From: Vreelandella alkaliphila
Lineage (GTDB): Bacteria > Pseudomonadota > Gammaproteobacteria > Pseudomonadales > Halomonadaceae
Length of the DNA: 64,000 bases
NCBI RefSeq assembly: GCF_016107625.1
Contig: NZ_JABASV010000001.1
Location: 372,001-436,000 of the forward strand
Direction of reading: 5' to 3'
Under the pieces are notes generated by a model. The model had not been told where the DNA came from. It did no database searches and saw only the letters and a program-made list of their open reading frames with translations. Numbering within the stretch: position 1 is the stretch's first letter; each line of letters opens with the position of its first letter. Of this stretch, positions 30,671-43,095 are shown piece by piece. The translations under genes were made by a program, and so were the position numbers.

Positions 30671-31705
30671 TTATGACCCTGTCTTAAAGCTGCTTTTATT
30701 TTTTATCCTGGTTTTTTTCTTCACGTCAGCTTGCTCTTGGCATAGCTGGTCTAACCTCCACGTGGAAGTTTGCATTTTTTCGATAGGTGTATCTGCAGCT
30801 TCAGGCTCAGGATAAAACCACAAACTTTCTAACATTCCATGCAGAACTATCTTGGCCTTACGGATTTCACCTCTAAATAAAAGTATAAAAAACAACCGAG
30901 AAACTCGATAAACCTCTGAAATCATAAGGTAGCGATAATTAGGGAAATGGCGATACTTACGAGCGATATAAATTTTATTTCGAATAAAGTACCGGTATAA
31001 CCTAAAACGCGCTGGATTAGTTTCATTAAGAATACTGATAGGACCATTTTCTTGGCGTAAATGTTGTACTTTACTCATACCAACAACATAACCGGGGCTG
31101 TCTTGAGTGACTCTTAAGGTAAATTCACTATCTTCCCCCCAGATGAACATCGCGGTTATTGGCAGGCCATGTTGCGCCAAGGTAGTCCGCGGCAGCAGTA
31201 TTGAAACGAAAGTAGCGCGATGCACAGCCACTACACCCAGTTCAAGCAACTCGTGCCAGTCTCGATAACCAATGGCATTTTTCAAAGGACTAATAATAGG
31301 AGTATTAGTAACCAGCCCATTTTCAGTGAAGGCCTGAGAAAGAAGAAAAGCTGGTTTTTTTCCTTTATCTTTAAGCGCTTCATCGGCTAATAACAAGAAG
31401 TGAAGTGCGTCTGAATCAGGTATGACATCATCGTCCATTGTCCAAATAAAATCGGCACCCTCTTGATAGGCGAGATGCATACCTGCATTAAATCCCCCAG
31501 AGGCGCCAATATTATCCTTAAGCACATGTACCATAAGACCAGGGTAACTGCTTTCGGACAACATCTTTTGGGTACCATCACTGCTTGCATTATCAATGAC
31601 GATGACACGATCGCAAGAGCGGCACTGGGAATACACTGCATCGAGACATCGCTTCAGTAGTTCCTTTCGATTATAAGTAAGGATTACCGCGAATACTTTA
31701 TGCAT
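30671..31705 (-). CDS. Family 2 glycosyltransferase
   Basis: Transfers a sugar from a nucleotide donor to a glycan acceptor; first gene of the cassette. The start at 31705 is supported by GGGGAAG 8 nt upstream and gives 344 residues. It has a GT-A fold with FAVILTYNRKELLKRCLDAV, VIVIDNASSDGTQKML, NIGASGGFNAGMHLAY, the metal DxD as WTMDDDVIP, and FIWGEDSEFTLR. The pattern resembles rhamnosyl/galactofuranosyl transferases. The C-terminal 100 residues are basic and aromatic, suited to membrane association. It is visibly more AT-rich than its neighbours, suggesting a foreign origin. It lies 48 nt before the SDR gene. Confidence 0.87.
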   Translation of the reverse strand: MHKVFAVILTYNRKELLKRCLDAVYSQCRSCDRVIVIDNASSDGTQKMLSESSYPGLMVHVLKDNIGASGGFNAGMHLAYQEGADFIWTMDDDVIPDSDALHFLLLADEALKDKGKKPAFLLSQAFTENGLVTNTPIISPLKNAIGYRDWHELLELGVVAVHRATFVSILLPRTTLAQHGLPITAMFIWGEDSEFTLRVTQDSPGYVVGMSKVQHLRQENGPISILNETNPARFRLYRYFIRNKIYIARKYRHFPNYRYLMISEVYRVSRLFFILLFRGEIRKAKIVLHGMLESLWFYPEPEAADTPIEKMQTSTWRLDQLCQEQADVKKKTRIKNKSSFKTGS

Positions 31706-31923
31706 AGCACACTTCCCCAAAGATGAGCTTTTTCTTTTCGCGATAAAGGTTAGCCTTTAAATTTAACCACCAGGCTCTCCATCATATGAAAAGTTATATT
31801 TCATTCTTTTATAATTATATAAGCAGCCCCTAACCTACAATCACCGAACGCTCCGTCATAGAAACGTAGTAGCAACGGCAAAAGTTACAATATGAAACCT
31901 AACGACATTAAAAGTTACATTTA

Positions 31924-31952
31924 AAAATAAGCGACATGTTTTTTTCTGTCAA
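31924..31952 (-). promoter_or_regulatory. Candidate sigma-70 promoter of the sugar cassette
   Basis: Read on the minus strand, a perfect -35 TTGACA (31952-31947) is followed, after 17 nt, by TATTTT (31929-31924; 4 of 6 match to TATAAT). It would give a leader of about 210 nt before the glycosyltransferase start. Confidence 0.5.
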
Positions 31953-32009
31953 GCGCATGGCCAGATCAAAAATCTAGTTTGCAGTACCATTTTTCTCATG
32001 CAGAAAAGC

Positions 32010-32040
32010 AAAAGGGACACCTTTTTAGGTACCCCTTTTT
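32010..32040. terminator. Hairpin with T-run downstream of recA
   Basis: AAAGGG and CCCTTT pair around an AC/AC internal loop and an ACCT/AGGT inner stem with a T-rich loop. The run of T lies on the plus side, with A/T-rich sequence on the other. It may end the recA transcript about 200 nt after its stop. Confidence 0.5.
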
Positions 32041-32077
32041 TCATGCTAAAAACACAGGCTAGGCTTTCGCCAAATTT

Positions 32078-32102
32078 AGCTTGCTACTGCAGGCAGCAAG
32101 CT
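32078..32102. other. Inverted repeat at the edge of the recX remnant
   Basis: AGCTTGCT / AGCAAGCT, 8-bp arms with a 9-nt loop. The right arm ends just where similarity to recX begins (32101), so it marks the junction of old recX sequence with cassette DNA. Confidence 0.55.
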
Positions 32103-32208
32103 CATCAGGCTGAAATGTTTTTTTTGGTGTAACTTGCACACTAGCTCAGCGCGAGAGTACTCGCGCCGAGACAGTATTTGAATCGCCACTTCACACGGCG
32201 TTAACTCA
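32101..32208 (-). pseudogene. Decayed 5' fragment of recX next to recA
   Basis: About 108 nt aligns with 26686-26791, which is codons ~6-41 of the intact recX. The recA-proximal 58 nt (CTAGCTC...TTAACTCA) differ at only two positions. The distal part has a 2-nt length difference in a T-run, shifting the frame. Translation gives ELTPCEVAIQILSRREYSRA and then unrelated residues. There is no start codon, and a TAA lies in frame just upstream. It begins 32 nt after the recA stop, where recX would normally start. Confidence 0.88.
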
Positions 32209-32239
32209 ACAGCTTAAAAAAACAGCATCATAAAGAGGC

Positions 32240-33301
32240 TTACAGCAAATCATCATCGCTCTCAGCTGCAACATCTGCCTCTGGGGCTTCTTCTTTTTTT
32301 GCATCCGGCGGAGCAAGCAGCTGAGCTCGGATTTGCGCTTCAATCTCTTCCATGGTCTCAGGATGCTCTTCTAAATACTGAGCTGCATTGGCTTTGCCCT
32401 GACCAATCTTTTTGCCTTTGTAGCTGTACCACGCGCCCGCCTTGTCTACCAAGCTGCACTGCACGCCCAGGTCGATCACCTCGCCCGCATGGTAGATACC
32501 CTTACCGTAGAGAATTTGGAACTCTGCCTGACGGAATGGCGGCGCCACTTTGTTTTTAACTACCTTCACACGGGTTTCGTTACCAGTAACTTCATCACCC
32601 GATTTTACTGAGCCTGTACGCCGGATATCCAGGCGCACGCTGGCGTAGAATTTAAGCGCGTTACCGCCGGTCGTGGTTTCGGGCGAACCGAACATTACGC
32701 CGATCTTCATGCGGATCTGGTTGATAAACACCACTAAACAATTGGCGTTTTTGATATTACCGGTAATTTTACGCAATGCCTGAGACATTAAGCGTGCTTG
32801 AAGACCAACGTGGGAGTCGCCCATTTCGCCTTCGATTTCAGCACGCGGCGTTAATGCAGCCACGGAGTCGATCACGATCACATCTACCCCGCCAGACCGT
32901 ACCAACATGTCGGTAATTTCCAGCGCTTGCTCACCGGTATCAGGCTGGGAAACCAGCAAGTCGTCTAGATTAACCCCTAGTTTTTCTGCATAGCTTGGGT
33001 CCAGAGCGTGCTCTGCATCGACGAACGCACATACTTTGCCCTGTTTTTGCGCCTGCGCAATGACTGACAGAGTCAGAGTCGTTTTACCCGATGACTCTGG
33101 GCCATAAATTTCACATACGCGCCCAAACGGCAACCCGCCGATACCAAGCGCGATATCAAGCCCCAGTGAACCGGTGGAGACAGACGGCATTATCACGCGC
33201 GGTGCATCGCCAAGGCGCATAACAGTCCCTTTACCAAACTGGCGATCAATCTGGCTAAGTGCAGCATTTAGCGCTTTGGTGCGGTTGTCATCCTGAGCCA
33301 T
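32240..33301 (-). CDS. recA: Recombinase RecA
   Basis: Forms filaments on single-stranded DNA, drives strand exchange and stimulates LexA/UmuD self-cleavage. The start at 33301 ([20 protein letters not shown]) gives 353 residues; a longer in-frame extension to 33349 runs through the SOS box and is excluded. It has Walker A GPESSGKT at residues 67-74, the L1 and L2 DNA-binding loops ([30 protein letters not shown]), and an acidic C-terminal tail ending AESDDDLL. An LexA box lies 22 nt upstream. pncC is immediately upstream on the same strand; recX, normally downstream, has been displaced. Confidence 0.99.
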   Translation of the reverse strand: MAQDDNRTKALNAALSQIDRQFGKGTVMRLGDAPRVIMPSVSTGSLGLDIALGIGGLPFGRVCEIYGPESSGKTTLTLSVIAQAQKQGKVCAFVDAEHALDPSYAEKLGVNLDDLLVSQPDTGEQALEITDMLVRSGGVDVIVIDSVAALTPRAEIEGEMGDSHVGLQARLMSQALRKITGNIKNANCLVVFINQIRMKIGVMFGSPETTTGGNALKFYASVRLDIRRTGSVKSGDEVTGNETRVKVVKNKVAPPFRQAEFQILYGKGIYHAGEVIDLGVQCSLVDKAGAWYSYKGKKIGQGKANAAQYLEEHPETMEEIEAQIRAQLLAPPDAKKEEAPEADVAAESDDDLL

Positions 33302-33322
33302 GCAGAAATTCCTCATTACAAA

Positions 33323-33338
33323 CTGTATAATTAGCCAG
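33323..33338. promoter_or_regulatory. LexA (SOS) box of recA
   Basis: CTGTATAATTAGCCAG is a perfect CTG-N10-CAG site ending 22 nt before the recA start codon and overlapping the expected promoter. It implies that recA is DNA-damage inducible. Confidence 0.85.
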
Positions 33339-33390
33339 TAGTATGCCAAAGATTAGCGGCTAAACAAATCCTCAGCACCATATTTAATGT

Positions 33391-33924
33391 TTATTTCTTT
33401 TCACTGCCTTGGGCCTGGGCCATCAAGCGCGCAACTAGGCCTGCCAATGCTTCACGTACGGCTTGTTCGCGTACCGCCTGTCGGTCGCCGTGAAAGTGGA
33501 AACGCGCTGCCTGTTGGCTTTCTGCACTGCCCCAGGAAAGCCATACGGTACCAACAGGCTTCTCTTGACTGCCACCATCAGGACCAGCCACTCCACTGAC
33601 GGCAACCGCTAAATCAGCACCACTTGCTAAGCAAGCACCTTTAACCATTGCATTAACTACTTGCTCGCTGACCGCGCCATGGGCTTCGATAAGCGCCTCG
33701 GGCACATCCAACATACGCGTTTTAGCAGCATTGGAGTAGGTCACATAGCCTGCTGTAAAATACGCAGAGCTACCTGCCACAGAGGTAATTGCGCTGGCGA
33801 TACCGCCGCCTGTACAGGACTCTGCTGTGGAAACTTCCACCCCAAGCTGCTGACACAGCCTTCCCAAGCGTTGAGCGAGCAGTGATAGGTCAAGATTCTT
33901 CAGGCTTGAAACGCTAGGTGCCAT
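33391..33924 (-). CDS. pncC: Nicotinamide-nucleotide amidase (CinA C-terminal type)
   Basis: Deamidates nicotinamide mononucleotide in NAD recycling. The 177-residue protein is the stand-alone CinA C-terminal domain: VSTAESCTGGGIASAITSVAG (catalytic Ser/Thr region), YFTAGYVTYSNAAKTRMLDV, and AVAVSGVAGPDGGSQEKPVGT. It ends 53 nt before the recA LexA box and is transcribed towards recA, as in pseudomonads. It has no competence-domain fusion. Confidence 0.94.
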   Translation of the reverse strand: MAPSVSSLKNLDLSLLAQRLGRLCQQLGVEVSTAESCTGGGIASAITSVAGSSAYFTAGYVTYSNAAKTRMLDVPEALIEAHGAVSEQVVNAMVKGACLASGADLAVAVSGVAGPDGGSQEKPVGTVWLSWGSAESQQAARFHFHGDRQAVREQAVREALAGLVARLMAQAQGSEKK

Positions 33925-33978
33925 GGTGACTCCTTCATGTGAGACCTCAGTTCAGCGTAGAATACCGTGTTTAACTTT

Positions 33979-34069
33979 CTCAAAGAAATTGCTCAAAGAA
34001 ATTGCTCAAAGAAATTGCCCAAAGAAATTGCCCAAAGAAGTCGTTTAAAGTAACTGCCAAAGAACATGC
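33979..34069. repeat. 13-bp tandem repeat, 7 units
   Basis: Three exact units of CTCAAAGAAATTG (33979, 33992, 34005), a fourth with one change (34018), then three increasingly diverged units (34031, 34044, 34057). It fills the divergent intergenic region between pncC and mutS and ends 42 nt before the mutS start. Confidence 0.92.
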
Positions 34070-34111
34070 CGCAAGCTGAGACTGCTTGCGCAACGCTCAA
34101 CCAGGACGCCC

Positions 34112-36679
34112 ATGTCACAGGCCAGCCCCGCTCATACGCCAATGATGGCGCAATATCTTAAGATCAAACGCGATCACCCAGAGGTACTTCTGTTTTACCG
34201 GATGGGGGATTTTTACGAGCTATTTTTCGATGACGCCAAGCGCGCCGCAATGCTGCTGGATATCACCCTTACCCAGCGCGGCCAGTCAGGTGGCAAACCT
34301 ATTCCTATGGCAGGCGTGCCCTACCATAGCGCTGAAGGCTATTTAGCCCGCTTGGTGTCAGCCGGTGAATCCGTCGCTATCTGCGAGCAAATCGGCGACC
34401 CTGCCACCAGTAAAGGCCCCGTTGATCGACAAGTAGTACGCATTGTCACCCCTGGCACGCTTCACGATGAAGCCTTACTGGATGCTCGCCGAGATAACGT
34501 GCTGGTCGCCGTTGCACCCGGCAAAGACGGCTGGGGCCTTGCATGGCTGGAGCTTTCCAGTGGGCGCTTCAATGTTTTGGAAGTAGAAAGTGAAGCCGAG
34601 ATGCAGGCAGAGCTAACCCGCCTGTCGCCCGCCGAACTGTTAGTGCCCGAAAGCTTAACACTGCCCGACGCATGGTCACAAAAGCGCAGCCTGCGACGCC
34701 AAGGGGAGTGGCTGTTTGACTTAGACAGCGCCACGCGCAGCCTATGCGATCAATTTGAAGTCCAGGATTTACGCGGCTTTGGTTGCGCGCACTTAACCAC
34801 CGCACTCATCGCGGCGGGTGTACTAATCGATTACGCCCGAGACACCCAACGTTCACGACTGCCCCACGTAACGGCCATTAGCGTCGAAAACCGTGATGAT
34901 GCCGTAGTGATTGACGCGGCCAGTCGGCGTAATCTGGAAATTGATATTAATCTCGGCGGCAACAGCGATAACACCCTGGCCAGCGTGTTAGACACCTGCA
35001 CCACCGCGATGGGTTCGCGATTACTAAAGCGCTGGCTTAACCGCCCGCTGCGCCAGCGTAACGTCGTGGAAGATCGTCACGCGGGCGTGGCGTTGCTCTC
35101 TATTGAAGCAGCCTACCTGCCGCTACGCGATACGTTGAGTGATGTAGGCGACGTCGAGCGCATCCTGGCTCGCGTCGCACTGTATAGCGCACGTCCCCGG
35201 GATTTGGCGCGCCTGCGCGACGCCCTGGTAACGCTACCCGCACTTGAGCAATTGCTAAGCGAAATTGATAGCGGTAGCGCTATCGATAGTCTTAAACCTC
35301 ACATTCGCCCCTACCCAGAAATAGCCGATACCTTAACTCGCGCATTGGTTGAGAATCCGCCCGTGGTGATTCGCGATGGCGGCGTGATTGCGAACGGCTT
35401 TGACGCCGAGCTAGATGAACACCGTGGCATGGCTGAAAACGCCGGTGAGTACTTAGTGCAGTTGGAGCTGCGCGAGCGCGAACGCACTGGCCTGGCCAAT
35501 TTGAAAGTCGGCTATAACCGGGTTCATGGCTACTTTATTGAACTGCCTCGCTCTCAGGCTCAGCAGGCACCCGCCGACTACATCCGTCGTCAAACGCTAA
35601 AAAATGCTGAACGCTTTATTATTCCAGAACTTAAAGAGTTCGAAGACAAAGCACTCTCGGCCAAGTCCAGGGCCCTCACGCGTGAGAAATGGCTCTACGA
35701 GCGCCTGATGGGCGAGCTCAACGCGGCGCTTCACGCACTGCAAAACACCTCGCGGGCATTGGCTGAACTTGACGTGCTCTGCGCCTTTGCCGAGCGTGCA
35801 GAGGCACTCAATTGGGTAAGGCCTCAGCTACGAGATGCCACTGGCCTTAGAATTACCGCTGGACGACACCCTGTTGTCGAACATGTCAGCGACACACCCT
35901 TTGTACCCAACGATGTCACGCTAACACCTGATCAGCACATGTTGATTATCACCGGCCCCAACATGGGCGGTAAATCAACCTATATGCGCCAAACCGCGCT
36001 CATCGCACTGTTGGCTCATAGTGGCAGCTTCGTACCTGCTGATAGCGCTGAAATAGGCCCTGTAGATCGTATCTTTACCCGCATAGGCTCGTCAGATGAT
36101 CTAGCGGGTGGTCGCTCTACATTTATGGTGGAAATGACCGAAACCGCTAATATTTTGCACAATGCTACTGAGCATAGCTTGGTATTAATGGACGAGATTG
36201 GTCGTGGTACCAGTACTTTTGACGGCCTTTCACTGGCCTGGGCAAGTGCTGAGTACCTAGCCGAAGCAAAGGCACTCACCCTATTTGCCACGCACTATTT
36301 TGAAATGACCGCGCTGCCGGAACAAGCAGAGGGTGTGGCAAACATTCACCTAACCGCCACTGAGCACGGCGACAGCATCGTGTTTATGCACCGCATCGAA
36401 GCTGGTCCTGCGAGCCAGAGCTATGGCTTACAGGTAGCCCAGTTAGCAGGTGTTCCCAACCATGTGATACGCAGAGCCCGTGAAAAGTTAATGGCCCTCG
36501 AGCAGCGCGATGTGGATGAGTTGCAGCGCCCAAGCGGCATTTCTACAGCACCGCAACAAAACGACTTGTTCGCCAGCGCACCGCACCCCGTGGTGGAAGC
36601 GTTAGGCAAAGCCGATGTAGACGATTTAACACCCCGCGAAGCGCTAGCGCTGCTATATCAGTGGCGAGAGCTACTGTAA
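34112..36679 (+). CDS. mutS: DNA mismatch repair protein MutS
   Basis: Recognises mismatches and small loops and starts methyl-directed repair. The 855-residue protein is full length. The mismatch-binding domain I has the Phe-x-Glu motif in [15 protein letters not shown] (about 28-42). Connector, lever and clamp follow. The ATPase has Walker [14 protein letters not shown] near residue 615, Walker [17 protein letters not shown], and the FATHYFEMT loop. The C-terminal part ends in the short dimer/tetramer segment [21 protein letters not shown] lies 7 nt before the ATG. Confidence 0.98.
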   Translation: MSQASPAHTPMMAQYLKIKRDHPEVLLFYRMGDFYELFFDDAKRAAMLLDITLTQRGQSGGKPIPMAGVPYHSAEGYLARLVSAGESVAICEQIGDPATSKGPVDRQVVRIVTPGTLHDEALLDARRDNVLVAVAPGKDGWGLAWLELSSGRFNVLEVESEAEMQAELTRLSPAELLVPESLTLPDAWSQKRSLRRQGEWLFDLDSATRSLCDQFEVQDLRGFGCAHLTTALIAAGVLIDYARDTQRSRLPHVTAISVENRDDAVVIDAASRRNLEIDINLGGNSDNTLASVLDTCTTAMGSRLLKRWLNRPLRQRNVVEDRHAGVALLSIEAAYLPLRDTLSDVGDVERILARVALYSARPRDLARLRDALVTLPALEQLLSEIDSGSAIDSLKPHIRPYPEIADTLTRALVENPPVVIRDGGVIANGFDAELDEHRGMAENAGEYLVQLELRERERTGLANLKVGYNRVHGYFIELPRSQAQQAPADYIRRQTLKNAERFIIPELKEFEDKALSAKSRALTREKWLYERLMGELNAALHALQNTSRALAELDVLCAFAERAEALNWVRPQLRDATGLRITAGRHPVVEHVSDTPFVPNDVTLTPDQHMLIITGPNMGGKSTYMRQTALIALLAHSGSFVPADSAEIGPVDRIFTRIGSSDDLAGGRSTFMVEMTETANILHNATEHSLVLMDEIGRGTSTFDGLSLAWASAEYLAEAKALTLFATHYFEMTALPEQAEGVANIHLTATEHGDSIVFMHRIEAGPASQSYGLQVAQLAGVPNHVIRRAREKLMALEQRDVDELQRPSGISTAPQQNDLFASAPHPVVEALGKADVDDLTPREALALLYQWRELL

Positions 36680-36834
36680 TGGTATGAAAGGAAAGCCATG
36701 AGCGCTTGCCGCCGCGTAAGGGCACCACTAGAATGTCGCCCATACTGTTTTATCTTATAAGAAACGGCCGATTTATAACCATTAACTATTGACCACGACC
36801 GGGAAGCTCCCGGTCCCGCAAGAGGGATAGCAAG

Positions 36835-37158
36835 ATGACGTTTGTCGTTACCGAGAACTGCATCCAGTGTAAATACACCGACTGTGTTGAAGTCTGCCCG
36901 GTCGACTGCTTCTACGAAGGCCCCAACTTCCTGGTCATTCACCCAGACGAGTGTATTGACTGCGCCCTGTGTGAACCGGAGTGCCCCGCAGAAGCTATCT
37001 TCTCAGAAGATGAGCTACCGGATGGCCAAGAGCAGTTTATAGAAATTAATGCTGAATTAGCCGATGTATGGCCGAATATTGCCGAGAAAAAAGATCCGCT
37101 GCCCGATGCAGAAGAGTGGGACGGCAAAACAGGTAAGCTGGAAAAGCTCGAACGCTAA
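36835..37158 (+). CDS. fdxA: 7Fe ferredoxin FdxA
   Basis: Small electron carrier with a [3Fe-4S] and a [4Fe-4S] cluster, close to Azotobacter FdI. The 107-residue protein has the N-terminal cysteine pattern [18 protein letters not shown], then [12 protein letters not shown], and an acidic C-terminal half. It follows mutS, as in pseudomonads, with a 155-nt gap, and is closed by a strong terminator. Confidence 0.96.
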   Translation: MTFVVTENCIQCKYTDCVEVCPVDCFYEGPNFLVIHPDECIDCALCEPECPAEAIFSEDELPDGQEQFIEINAELADVWPNIAEKKDPLPDAEEWDGKTGKLEKLER

Positions 37159-37181
37159 TCTTAGAAGCCACGCATTTTCAG

Positions 37182-37205
37182 ACCAGCGTTCGCGCTGGTT
37201 TTTTT
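37182..37205 (+). terminator. Terminator of fdxA
   Basis: ACCAGCG-TTCG-CGCTGGT, a 7-bp stem with a stable UUCG tetraloop, followed by seven T. It begins 23 nt after the fdxA stop. Confidence 0.92.
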
Positions 37206-37234
37206 GTGTGCCACGGGCTGTGCACACAAAAAAA

Positions 37235-37252
37235 GGCGGCCCGTAGGCCGCC
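37235..37252 (-). terminator. Terminator on the minus strand (eno side)
   Basis: GGCGGCC-CGTA-GGCCGCC stem with a run of A before it, which is a T-run on the minus strand. It lies about 350 nt downstream of eno and blocks transcription from eno into fdxA. Confidence 0.85.
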
Positions 37253-37445
37253 CGCTCCAAGCACTTCCTCTGACCTCTCCCTGTGTCAAACTCCTCAGAT
37301 ACCATCCTTGCCAGAGCCCACATCACTGTGTCACCTAGCGTATCTGACCTGCATCCCGTTGCATCCTGCCTGAAGCATCCTTGCCTCCCCTGTCCTGAAT
37401 GCATTGTGGCACAAAGCCATCACAACTCAAGCAGACCAAAACGGC

Positions 37446-37474
37446 AACGGGCGAGCCACTGCGGCTCGCCCGTT
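37446..37474. terminator. Strong hairpin, possible eno terminator
   Basis: A 12-bp perfect inverted repeat (AACGGGCGAGCC / GGCTCGCCCGTT) with a 5-nt loop. A run of A follows on the plus strand and a weak T-rich stretch on the minus strand, so its terminator role is plausible but not clear. Confidence 0.55.
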
Positions 37475-37542
37475 ACAAAAAACCATAAAAATCAAAAACA
37501 TAAGATAAAATAAAAAAGCATTTGAGCGATTAGCGCCGGCAT

Positions 37543-37562
37543 TTGTAAGATATCTCTTACAA
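37543..37562. other. Short palindrome after eno
   Basis: TTGTAAGA-TATC-TCTTACAA, an 8-bp perfect inverted repeat starting 41 nt after the eno stop, with a further partial copy (CATCTCTTACAC) beside it. It has no T-run. Possible mRNA 3'-end hairpin. Confidence 0.5.
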
Positions 37563-37602
37563 AATCTTGAGACATCTCTTACACGCCGACGCTCATTTTC
37601 GC

Positions 37603-38910
<1,308 letters not shown>

Positions 38911-38962
38911 TCAGTCTAATGGATGATTGTGGGTCCAATGTATACCATATTTGCCGTCGCGG

Positions 38963-41526
<2,564 letters not shown>

Positions 41527-41613
41527 TCAAAAGGCGTAACAGAAAGCCACACCAGGATGGGATGACAGAATAGCAGAGTACGCCTAAAGGCTCAATTTGA
41601 ACTGCAGGTGGCA

Positions 41614-41633
41614 GAGGGGCGAAGACGCCCCTC
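41614..41633 (-). terminator. Hairpin after gltD
   Basis: GAGGGGCG-AAGA-CGCCCCTC, an 8-bp perfect stem starting 10 nt after the gltD stop. No T-run follows, so it is either a weak terminator or an mRNA 3'-end stabiliser. Confidence 0.55.
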
Positions 41634-41643
41634 ACTATCAAAA

Positions 41644-43095
<1,452 letters not shown>

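Larger units (their letters stand above)
31721..32239. other. AT-rich junction between the sugar cassette and recA
   Basis: About 520 bases with no intact gene. From right to left it holds the recA 3' flank, the recX remnant, a hairpin at the remnant's edge, a second hairpin with a T-run, a promoter-like site reading into the cassette, and a roughly 200-nt AT-rich leader before the glycosyltransferase. I see no ops/JUMPstart element in the leader. Confidence 0.7.
37253..37602. other. Gene-free stretch between fdxA and eno
   Basis: About 350 bases between convergent genes. I see no gene, only two inverted repeats (37446-37474 and 37543-37562), listed separately. Confidence 0.6.

Noticed and set aside
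26825..31705. Complete rhamnose (rmlABCD) locus
   Set aside because: Only an RmlC-type epimerase is present, and the nucleotidyltransferase is of the CTP/glucose-1-phosphate type, so dTDP-rhamnose synthesis is not supported.
26347..32239. Transposon- or integrase-borne island
   Set aside because: No transposase, integrase, terminal inverted repeats or target-site duplication found; the only flanking repeat is partial recX sequence.
33979..34069. Short repeats near pncC as CRISPR or phage attachment site
   Set aside because: Units are contiguous 13-mers without spacers, and no cas or integrase genes are nearby.
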